Part shown: positions 1 to 5,445 of the stretch, piece after piece
How the letters are laid out: each line of letters opens with the position of its first letter
How positions within the stretch are numbered: the first letter of the stretch is position 1
Origin: Methanothermococcus okinawensis
GTDB taxonomy: Archaea > AGJL01 > Methanococci > Methanococcales > Methanococcaceae
NCBI GenBank assembly: GCA_015661585.1
Contig: DQVU01000189.1
Location: forward strand, 1 to 6,044
Length of the DNA: 6,044 bases
Direction of reading: 5' to 3'
Notes under the pieces: model-generated
The model's database searches: none
Seen by the model: the letters and a program-made list of their open reading frames with translations, nothing else
Told to the model about the DNA's origin: nothing
Made by a program: the position numbers and the translations under genes

Positions 1-1880
1 TCTAAACCTATCTCCCTTGCCAACTCCTTTACCTTTCTAACTTCTAAGGGATTTGTAACTAGTGGTATCATCAACCTTATGTTTTTATACCCCTCACTTC
101 TCAGTTTCTTTATTGCAAGTAATTCACATTTTAATATCTCTTTCTCATCCAACCCCCTTCTAATACCCCTCCAACCTAACATAGGGTTCTGCTCTACAGG
201 TTCGTCCTCTCCCCCTTCCAACCCCCTGAATTCATCTGTTGGAGCGTCCAAGGTTCTGTATGTTACAGGTCTTGGATAGAAGGCATCTGCCACCTTTCTA
301 ATACCCTCTGCGAAGACCTCTACAAGGGCATCCTCTCCCTTCTCCTTAAGTATCTTAATTGGATGGACACCTGTCTCAAGTATCATATGTTCTGCCCTTA
401 GAAGACCCACCCCATCGGCTCCAGTTGCAGCAGCCCTCTCTGCAACTTCAGGCATGGAGACATTTACCATAATCTCTGTTGCAGTTATGATTACTGGTGC
501 ACCTACACTTACCTGTATGTCTTTACCCCTTTCTATCTTCTCCTTCTTTATCTCTCCCCTATATACAATACCCTTCTCTCCATCTACTGTAACTACCATG
601 TTGTCCTTCAACACCTCTGTAGCTCTCTGGGTACCTACAACACAGGGAGTACCTAACTCTCTTGATATAATGGCTGCATGGCAGGTTAATCCTCCGTCAT
701 CTGTAACGATGGCACTGGCTTTCTTCATTGCAGGTACCATATCTGGTGTTGTCATCTTTGTTACTAAGACATCCCCCTCCTCTATCTTATCTATCTCTTT
801 GATATCATGAATTATCTTCACCTTACCAGAGGCTAGACCTGGAGACGCCCCAATACCCTTTAGTAGTATCTCTCCTAACTCCTCGGATTCCTTAGACGTC
901 TCTTCTTTCTTCTCCTTATCTAAGGTAGTTACCGGCCTCGCCTGGAGCATAAATATATTTCCCTTTTCTATGGCCCACTCGATATCCATAGGTCTTCCGT
1001 AGTGTTTCTCGATAGTCAATCCCATCTCGGCAAGTCTTCTAAGTTCCTCGTCAGAGAGTACTCTTTTCTCCCTTAGATCTTCAGGTGTCTCTACCTTTTT
1101 CGTCTTTCCCTTTTCATCCCTTATAAACATTACATCTTTCTTTGCTACAGAGATACTCTTTGGAGTTAAGGTCTTTTTATCTATAATATAGGTATCTGGG
1201 GTTACTACACCACTTACTACCCCCTCTCCAAGTCCCCACGCTCCCTCTATTACCATCTCCTCGTAATTCTGATTTATAGGATTTACGGTAAATAACACAC
1301 CAGCCTTTTCAGAGTTTACCATCTTCTGCACCACTACAGCCAGCGCCACCTTGAAGTGATCAAATCCCTTCTGCTCCCTGTAGAATATAGCCCTTGGAGT
1401 AAATAGAGATGCAAAACACCTCTGAACAGCTTTAACAACGTTTTCAGCCCCTTTAATGTTTAAGTAAGTTTCCTGCTGTCCAGCGAAACTTGCATCAGGT
1501 AGATCCTCTGCAGTGGCAGAACTTCTAACTGCAACAAATACCTCCTCCTCACCACTCTCCTCACAGAGTCTATTATAACTCTCAATAATAATTATCTCTA
1601 GATCTTTCGGCATATTGGCATCCAGTATTAATTTTCTTATCTCTTCTGATTTTCTATTTAACTCTTCAGGGTTATTTACATCTATATCCTTTAGAATCTC
1701 CCTTATTTTCTTATCAAGTTTTGTCTCCCTTATAAAGTACCTGTATGCCTCTGCAGTGACTACAAATGCAGGAGGTACTGGCAGACCTGCATTCCACATC
1801 TCTCCAAGGGAGGCTCCTTTTCCACCAGCAATATCAATATCCCTGTTGGATAACTCATCTAACCAGGTTATCAATTTCAT
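1..1880 (-). CDS. ppsA: Phosphoenolpyruvate synthase (pyruvate, water dikinase), partial: C-terminus beyond left edge
   Basis: Converts pyruvate, ATP and water to phosphoenolpyruvate, AMP and phosphate in the cytoplasm, feeding gluconeogenesis. I translated the minus strand from the ATG at 1880-1878 and found 626 codons with no stop or frameshift. The ATP-grasp N-terminal domain shows GGKGASLGEM (19-28) and VRSSAT (118-123, Arg119). A charged Lys/Glu linker (about 338-352) leads to the swivelling phosphohistidine domain, with GGLTCHAA at 396-403 and catalytic His401. The PEP/pyruvate-binding barrel follows with GVGLLRAEHM (490-499), YRTLDAPTDEFRGLEG (from 541) and QNPMLGWRGIRR (from 564). Family members are about 760-790 residues, so roughly 130-160 are missing, including the C-terminal catalytic Cys region. 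AGGAGG at 1887-1892 lies a few bases upstream of the start. The M. jannaschii homologue is interrupted by an intein in this domain; this copy is not. Divergent from pstB. Identification is very secure. Confidence 0.97.
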   Translation of the reverse strand, partial: MKLITWLDELSNRDIDIAGGKGASLGEMWNAGLPVPPAFVVTAEAYRYFIRETKLDKKIREILKDIDVNNPEELNRKSEEIRKLILDANMPKDLEIIIIESYNRLCEESGEEEVFVAVRSSATAEDLPDASFAGQQETYLNIKGAENVVKAVQRCFASLFTPRAIFYREQKGFDHFKVALAVVVQKMVNSEKAGVLFTVNPINQNYEEMVIEGAWGLGEGVVSGVVTPDTYIIDKKTLTPKSISVAKKDVMFIRDEKGKTKKVETPEDLREKRVLSDEELRRLAEMGLTIEKHYGRPMDIEWAIEKGNIFMLQARPVTTLDKEKKEETSKESEELGEILLKGIGASPGLASGKVKIIHDIKEIDKIEEGDVLVTKMTTPDMVPAMKKASAIVTDDGGLTCHAAIISRELGTPCVVGTQRATEVLKDNMVVTVDGEKGIVYRGEIKKEKIERGKDIQVSVGAPVIITATEIMVNVSMPEVAERAAATGADGVGLLRAEHMILETGVHPIKILKEKGEDALVEVFAEGIRKVADAFYPRPVTYRTLDAPTDEFRGLEGGEDEPVEQNPMLGWRGIRRGLDEKEILKCELLAIKKLRSEGYKNIRLMIPLVTNPLEVRKVKELAREIGL

Positions 1881-1925
1881 GGTGCTCCTCCTATTTTATT
1901 ATTAGTTTAAATTTATTGGTTAAAG

Positions 1926-1939
1926 GTTATTTATAATTT
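1926..1939 (-). promoter_or_regulatory. ppsA promoter: BRE/TATA box
   Basis: Read on the minus strand this is AAATTATAAATAAC, a good archaeal TATA box (core about 1929-1936) preceded by A-rich bases that could serve as BRE. Transcription would start about 25 bases downstream, near 1906-1908, giving a leader of about 27 bases that carries the AGGAGG ribosome site at 1887-1892. The assignment rests on position and base pattern only. Confidence 0.6.
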
Positions 1940-1945
1940 GTTGTG

Positions 1946-1963
1946 ATTGTTCCTAGGAGCAAT
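1946..1963. promoter_or_regulatory. 18-bp near-perfect dyad upstream of the ppsA TATA box, possible operator
   Basis: ATTGTTCCTAGGAGCAAT is an inverted repeat with a single mismatched pair and a perfect TCCTAGGA core. On the ppsA strand it lies directly upstream of the BRE/TATA element, its centre about 22 bp (two helical turns) from the TATA centre. This is where archaeal activators such as M. jannaschii Ptr2 bind to recruit TBP. A repressor is also possible. The cognate regulator is unknown; the half-site does not match the NrpR GGAA-N6-TTCC pattern. Confidence 0.45.
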
Positions 1964-2131
1964 ATCAAAGGGTATTTACTAAATATCATTTTTTATTTTT
2001 TTCGTTGTCATAATTACATTAAACACATAACATTTTAAACTCATTCAAAATAATAGATTATAATAATAAGGGTTAAAATTTAAAAAATTAAAAAAATAAA
2101 AAATACAGATAGAATTACTATAGTTCTCTTT

Positions 2132-2231
2132 AAAGATTTCTATTTTCCTTCCAAGTGGGAGATTGACACCTCTTTTTTAGGTTTGACTACAATTCATGAT
2201 GAACCCCTTTTAGGTGTTTGTTTTTTTATTT
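2132..2231 (+). other. G+C-richer island with two possible stem-loops and a T tract; candidate small RNA
   Basis: By hand count, 2139-2222 is about 37% G+C, against 12-15% in the 110-120 bases on either side. In AT-rich thermophilic archaea, noncoding RNA genes typically stand out this way. On the plus strand a short stem pairs 2148-2152 with 2157-2161 (CTTCC/GGGAG, one G-U). A longer arm pairs ACACCT (2166-2171) with AGGTGT (2212-2217), with an inner stem of 2180-2185 against 2200-2205. The tract GTTTTTTTATTTTTT follows at once (2220-2234), as an archaeal terminator would. The left flank (2072-2104) is A-rich, so a minus-strand transcript would also end in U. No clear promoter was found, and it matches no RNA family I know. 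It lies upstream of the predicted pstB promoter, so it is probably not the pstB leader. Confidence 0.3.
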
Positions 2232-2278
2232 TTTATAATATTATTGTTTATATTTTGTGAATTAAATGTGACATTATA

Positions 2279-2293
2279 GAAACATTTATATAA
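2279..2293 (+). promoter_or_regulatory. pstB-phoU promoter: BRE/TATA box
   Basis: AGAAACATTTATATAA has a consensus TTTATATA box (2285-2292) preceded by a purine-rich BRE-like stretch. Initiation is expected near 2310-2315, leaving an AT-rich leader of about 100 bases before pstB, long for this group. No better TATA box lies closer to the gene. Two TGTGA copies 11 bp apart (2256-2260 and 2267-2271) sit just upstream. Confidence 0.6.
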
Positions 2294-2412
2294 AATATAA
2301 TCTCAAATTTAATTAAAATACAATGAATAATACATAGTTAAAATTTAAAAATTAAGGAAAAAAACAACCTTAGAATTATTTTCATAAAATAAAATTTATC
2401 TACGGTGGTGTA

Positions 2413-3174
2413 ATGGGTGGAAAGATAAAGATGGAAACCAAAAATTTAAACTTATACTATGGAAATTTTCACGCCCTTAAGAATATAAACTTACCAATAT
2501 ACGAGAACAAGATAACAGCTCTTATAGGGCCCAGTGGATGTGGTAAAAGTTCCTTTATAAGGTGTCTCAATAGGTTGAACGATCTCGTCCCCAATGCAAG
2601 GATTGAAGGGGAGATAATCTTAGATGGAAAGAATATATACGATGAAGATGTAGATGTGGTAGATCTGAGGAAGAGGGTAGGAATGGTTTTCCAAAAGCCA
2701 AATCCTTTTCCAATGAGTATCTATGATAACGTAGCCTTTGGCCCAAGGATTCATGGTATAAAGGATAAAGATACCTTAGATGAGATCGTAGAGTGGGCTC
2801 TAAAGAAGGCGGCGTTATGGGATGAGGTTAAGGATGACTTGAAAAAATCTGCATTTGAACTATCGGGGGGACAGCAGCAGAGACTCTGTATTGCCCGTAC
2901 CATAGCAGTTAAACCTGAGGTTATACTCTTCGACGAACCTACCTCTGCACTTGATCCTATCTCCACCCAGAAGATAGAGGATCTTATGATAGAGTTGAAG
3001 GAGGATTACACCGTTGTAGTCGTTACCCACAACATGCAACAGGCTAGTAGGGTATCAGATTATACTGCATTCTTTTTATTGGGAGAACTTATAGAATTCG
3101 ATAAAACTGAGAAGATATTCCTCAATCCATCTAGAAAGGAGACTGAGGATTACATCAGTGGTAGATTTGGATAA
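2413..3174 (+). CDS. pstB: Phosphate ABC transporter ATP-binding protein PstB
   Basis: ATPase subunit of the high-affinity phosphate importer. It acts at the inner face of the membrane as a dimer on the PstC-PstA permease, driving uptake of phosphate delivered by PstS. All ABC signatures are intact in the 253 residues: Walker A GPSGCGKS (39-46), Q-loop Gln94 in VFQKPNPFP, signature LSGGQQQR (150-157), Walker B ILFDEP with Glu175, D-loop SALD (178-181) and the switch His206 in VTHNMQQ. The segments KNLNLYYG, KPNPFPMSIYDNVAFGPR and the end EDYISGRFG are typical of PstB rather than other ABC ATPases. Full family length. GGTGGTG at 2404-2410 supports the ATG at 2413; an internal ATG at 2431 is possible but less likely. 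It overlaps the first possible phoU start by one base. The partner genes pstS, pstC and pstA are not in this window. Confidence 0.97.
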   Translation: MGGKIKMETKNLNLYYGNFHALKNINLPIYENKITALIGPSGCGKSSFIRCLNRLNDLVPNARIEGEIILDGKNIYDEDVDVVDLRKRVGMVFQKPNPFPMSIYDNVAFGPRIHGIKDKDTLDEIVEWALKKAALWDEVKDDLKKSAFELSGGQQQRLCIARTIAVKPEVILFDEPTSALDPISTQKIEDLMIELKEDYTVVVVTHNMQQASRVSDYTAFFLLGELIEFDKTEKIFLNPSRKETEDYISGRFG

Positions 3175-3185
3175 TGGTGATATCT

Positions 3186-3896
3186 ATGACAAAGGAGGCG
3201 TTCTACTCCAAGTTAAAAATGGTTGAAGATGACGTCATTGAGATGGGAAATATCTGTATATCTGCCTTAGAGAAATCTACAGAGGCTTTTCTAAACTACG
3301 ACAAAGAACTTGCAGAGAAGGTGGTGAAGGGGGACGATCTTATAGATATAAAGGAGATGGAGATAGAGGATAAGTGTATAAAACTTATAGCACTCTATCA
3401 ACCTGTGGCAACAGATCTAAGGACTATATTAACTATTATTAAAATAATATCGAAACTGGAGAAGATAGGGGACTGTGCATCTAAGATCGCAAAGATTACC
3501 CTTAGATCCAACTTGAACATCAAGAGGGAGAACGAGATTATAACAACTATGACGGAGCGCCTTGGGGAGATGTTAAAGGATGCACTCCAAGCTTTTAAAA
3601 ACAGGGATGAAAATTTAGCCAGGGATGTATATGCACGGGATAAAAAGATAGATAAACTCTACGAACAACTCTACAGGGAGATGATCAGTTATATCGTTGA
3701 GGATCCGAGAAATATTACCATGGCTACAGAGACTATATTCATGGCCAAGTACTTGGAGAGAAGTGGAGATATAATAGCATCTATTGGAGATAGGGTAGTT
3801 TATATGATTACTGGAGAGAGGATAAAGGAGGAAGAGTTTGAACAGAAGTACAAGGTAGAGAAAATAAAGTATATTAAATTGGAGAGGGAGTATTGA
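3186..3896 (+). CDS. phoU: Phosphate transport/signalling regulator PhoU
   Basis: Cytoplasmic all-helical protein that restrains the Pst importer and modulates phosphate signalling. From the ATG at 3186 it has 236 residues, the normal PhoU length. It is built of two three-helix repeats, each carrying the metal-site E-x-x-x-D pattern: LEKIGD (91-96) in the first and LERSGD (190-195) in the second. YQPVATDLRTI (71-81) is a hallmark of the first repeat. An upstream in-frame ATG at 3174 overlaps the pstB stop (TAATG) and would add MVIS. I prefer 3186 because GGTGAT (3176-3181), a match to the archaeal anti-Shine-Dalgarno, precedes it and because PhoU proteins commonly begin MT-basic/acidic-x-F. 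Translation is surely coupled to pstB. A lysine/glutamate-rich tail (about 211-236) ends the protein. Archaeal PhoU often lacks the PhoR/PhoB partners known in bacteria; none are seen here. Confidence 0.95.
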   Translation: MTKEAFYSKLKMVEDDVIEMGNICISALEKSTEAFLNYDKELAEKVVKGDDLIDIKEMEIEDKCIKLIALYQPVATDLRTILTIIKIISKLEKIGDCASKIAKITLRSNLNIKRENEIITTMTERLGEMLKDALQAFKNRDENLARDVYARDKKIDKLYEQLYREMISYIVEDPRNITMATETIFMAKYLERSGDIIASIGDRVVYMITGERIKEEEFEQKYKVEKIKYIKLEREY

Positions 3897-3950
3897 GGTT
3901 TTAGAAATTAACAGAGGGGTCTACTCTTTTATGTGTTAGCAATCTTGAGA

Positions 3951-3979
3951 TTTTTACTATTTTAGTTATTGTCTTTATT
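3951..3979 (+). terminator. T-rich tract, likely transcription stop after phoU
   Basis: A run with repeated T clusters (TTTTTACTATTTTAG and onward) lies about 55 bases after the phoU stop and just before the next promoter. Archaeal RNA polymerase stops at such U-rich stretches without a strong hairpin. A smaller cluster, CTCTTTTA, occurs at 3924-3931. No convincing stem-loop precedes either. Confidence 0.35.
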
Positions 3980-3995
3980 AGAATCCTTGATATAA

Positions 3996-4010
3996 CTGTT
4001 ATTTATAAAT
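3996..4010 (+). promoter_or_regulatory. Promoter of the surface-protein operon: TATA box
   Basis: The sequence ACTGTTATTTATAAAT contains a TTTATAAAT box (4002-4010). Initiation about 25 bases downstream would fall near 4030-4034, inside the inverted repeat at 4023-4040. That leaves a leader of about 50 bases before the ATG at 4085. It is the strongest TATA-like element in the 188-base gap. Confidence 0.6.
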
Positions 4011-4022
4011 ATCATTTTAGAG

Positions 4023-4040
4023 ACGATAATAATATATCGT
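4023..4040. promoter_or_regulatory. Inverted repeat ACGATA-N6-TATCGT at the predicted transcription start; possible operator
   Basis: Two perfect 6-bp half-sites are separated by six A/T bases, with the dyad centre about 25 bp downstream of the TATA centre (4006). That is exactly where transcription should begin. A dimeric helix-turn-helix repressor bound here would block RNA polymerase. CG dinucleotides are scarce in the surrounding intergenic DNA, so two symmetric CG steps stand out. The half-site sequence does not resemble the dyad upstream of ppsA. Confidence 0.45.
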
Positions 4041-4084
4041 TAAATTTAATTATTTTTATATTGATTAGTAAGAAGGGGATATGT

Positions 4085-4897
4085 ATGATAGGATTATCTA
4101 AGTTTAAATCAAATAAAGGATATATATTCACATTTGAGGCTATTGTAGCAGTTATGGTTGTACTTCTTATCTTTTACGTTGGATACTTTGCCATTACTCA
4201 TAATATCTTAACGTTTCACGAAAAGAAAAGAGATATTGAAGCCTTTGAAAAGAGTAATCTTATAGCTAATAAAATATTTAAGGATCATGAATTTCCATCA
4301 GATTCCTACGTTCCAGATTATTTAAGATTTGTTGATAGAGTAAGGGAGAGGTATTATACCTCGAGAGACACTATTCCAGGGACCTTTGATCCATTTTCTT
4401 TTAGTGATGTTTATAAATACAGTGTAAGTTATAATTTAACAATATATTCTAATGTAAATATTACTAGTGTCGCTAGCTATAGGATTTATAACCTTAACAA
4501 CATATACATTAAAGAGAAAAATCTCTTAGTACCTGTAAAAACTTGGAAATATAATAATAGTAATATGATATTTGAGAATGTATCTATAGGAGAGATTCTA
4601 TATCTTGATACTGAAAAACCCTCTCAATTAATGTACATCAATATTTCTGCCCAAAGACCAACAGATGTAACACTCTCTGTTAATGGAGTTCCATTTAATA
4701 TGAGTATCAATACTACTCCAAAAATAAGTGAATTCGGAAAGGTCTGGGAAATATATGAACCTAATGAGATAAAAATATTAAACATATCTCACAATGCGCC
4801 TATAACTTTAAATGTTGTATACTCTGCACCTTCTACAATATATGTATTGAAGTTAAAGCCTACAAATATATCCTGTATTATACCTCTGAAAAATTAG
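4085..4897 (+). CDS. Pilin-like membrane-anchored surface glycoprotein, function unknown
   Basis: I do not recognise a named family. The 270 residues begin with a basic stretch (Lys6, Lys8, Lys11) and Gly12, then YIFTFEAIVAVMVVLLIFYV: a charged residue (Glu18) at the head of a single hydrophobic helix (about 17-37). This resembles the type IV pilin-like (class III) signals of archaeal pilins and pseudopilins, with Glu at +6 of a cut after Gly12. A short helix follows (about 46-66), then a beta-rich domain with nine N-x-S/T sites (Asn117, 125, 157, 165, 186, 205, 209, 233, 261) and a lone Cys264 near the end, consistent with an exported N-glycosylated protein. I chose ATG 4085 because GGGGAT (4075-4080) sits upstream; the TTG at 4061 in the same frame lacks such a site. 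First gene of the operon and noticeably poorer in G+C than pstB or ppsA. A minor pilin or adhesin subunit is my inference. Confidence 0.75.
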   Translation: MIGLSKFKSNKGYIFTFEAIVAVMVVLLIFYVGYFAITHNILTFHEKKRDIEAFEKSNLIANKIFKDHEFPSDSYVPDYLRFVDRVRERYYTSRDTIPGTFDPFSFSDVYKYSVSYNLTIYSNVNITSVASYRIYNLNNIYIKEKNLLVPVKTWKYNNSNMIFENVSIGEILYLDTEKPSQLMYINISAQRPTDVTLSVNGVPFNMSINTTPKISEFGKVWEIYEPNEIKILNISHNAPITLNVVYSAPSTIYVLKLKPTNISCIIPLKN

Positions 4898-4906
4898 GGG
4901 ATCGTT

Positions 4907-5443
4907 ATGATATTCGACAGTGATATACTAATTGGAGTGATTATTCTTATCGTTGGAATGGGGTATTTTACCCTCTCTATAGTGGAGCATACTAATAGTT
5001 ATGTTGATGTTGTAAAGACGAATATTTTATACGATAAGGCTAGTGATCAGTTAAAATCTCTAGTATCAGATGGAACTTTGGAATCTGCCATACTCCTTAT
5101 AAACAACGGTTATGGACCTATGGCAGAGGAGTTGTTAAAGAACAGGATTAATTTGGATCATTATATCCTAAGTATTGGGAACTATATTATATCAGAAGGG
5201 AACTTAAATAACATGGATACTGTTATAGTATCTACAATTGTAGTGATGAACAGGACGGAAGGATGGTACGGGGTATATGGAAACGAAAGTTACCTCAATA
5301 TAACCGATGAGTACTTTTTAAGTGAGGATGAGGCATATAATCATTTATCACTTCCGAAATATTCTCAATACCCTTATAAAAGAGCCATATACTACTTTAG
5401 ATCAAGTAGTCCAATTAATATCACCCTGATCTGTGGTGGTTAA
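4907..5443 (+). CDS. Small single-pass pilin-like surface protein, function unknown
   Basis: No family recognised. The 178 residues open with a short acidic N-terminus (Asp4, Asp6) and one hydrophobic helix, ILIGVIILIVGMGYFTLSIV (7-26), without the Lys-Gly signal seen in the preceding gene. A helical stretch follows (about 40-80, with LKSLVSDGTLESAILLINNG), then INLDHYILSIGNYII and a tyrosine-rich C-terminal part. Four N-x-S/T sites (Asn115, 126, 131, 171) lie after the helix, which would put that part outside the cell. The protein ends in NITLICGG, with a single Cys176. An N-terminal anchor, a long helix and a beta domain resemble archaeal pseudopilin accessory proteins, but this is shape rather than sequence evidence. 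The ribosome site GGGGAT (4897-4902) overlaps the upstream stop codon, leaving nine bases between the genes, so translation is probably coupled. Confidence 0.7.
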   Translation: MIFDSDILIGVIILIVGMGYFTLSIVEHTNSYVDVVKTNILYDKASDQLKSLVSDGTLESAILLINNGYGPMAEELLKNRINLDHYILSIGNYIISEGNLNNMDTVIVSTIVVMNRTEGWYGVYGNESYLNITDEYFLSEDEAYNHLSLPKYSQYPYKRAIYYFRSSSPINITLICGG

Positions 5444-5445
5444 AT

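Larger units (their letters stand above)
1893..2412. other. Divergent intergenic region between ppsA and pstB
   Basis: About 520 bases with no credible protein-coding frame; the short ATG frames, such as MMNPF from 2196, lack a ribosome site and stop at once. From the ppsA side it holds the ppsA leader and promoter, the 1946-1963 dyad, a long very AT-rich stretch (about 1985-2130), a G+C-richer island (about 2132-2220) ending in a T tract, and the pstB promoter with a leader of about 100 bases. Apart from these I see only A/T runs. No tRNA, CRISPR repeat or insertion-sequence end was found. Confidence 0.8.

Noticed and set aside
454..810. Plus-strand open frames opposite ppsA (also 79-279 and 1615-1905)
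   Set aside because: They lie antisense to a strongly conserved PpsA frame, have no ribosome site and give low-complexity, Ser/Leu/Ile-rich proteins.
2163..2193. Bacterial-looking -35/-10 pair (TTGACA and TACAAT)
   Set aside because: The spacing is 19 bases and the genome is archaeal, with good TATA/BRE promoters, so this is chance.
2196..2202. ATGATGA as a C box of a C/D guide RNA
   Set aside because: No CTGA D box lies within a usable distance on either side, and no second C'/D' pair is present.
2196..2213. Tiny leader-peptide frame MMNPF
   Set aside because: It has five codons, no ribosome site, and lies upstream of the likely pstB promoter.
2072..2355. Direct repeat GTTAAAATTTAAAAA at 2072-2086 and 2337-2351
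   Set aside because: It is fifteen identical bases, but all A/T except one, in DNA that is almost 90% A/T. Chance repetition is likely and no element borders were found.
2376..2392. TTATTTT-CAT-AAAATAA hairpin in the pstB leader
   Set aside because: It is made only of A-U pairs and would not be stable as RNA at the growth temperature such an organism implies. As a DNA dyad it is ordinary for A/T-rich sequence.
2751..2966. Minus-strand open frame inside pstB
   Set aside because: It is a shadow of the conserved PstB frame, including its signature and Walker B region, with no start signal.
4061..4084. TTG at 4061 as start of the first surface protein
   Set aside because: No ribosome site precedes it. 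ATG 4085 has GGGGAT six bases upstream region and puts the basic signal patch at the normal distance from the N-terminus.
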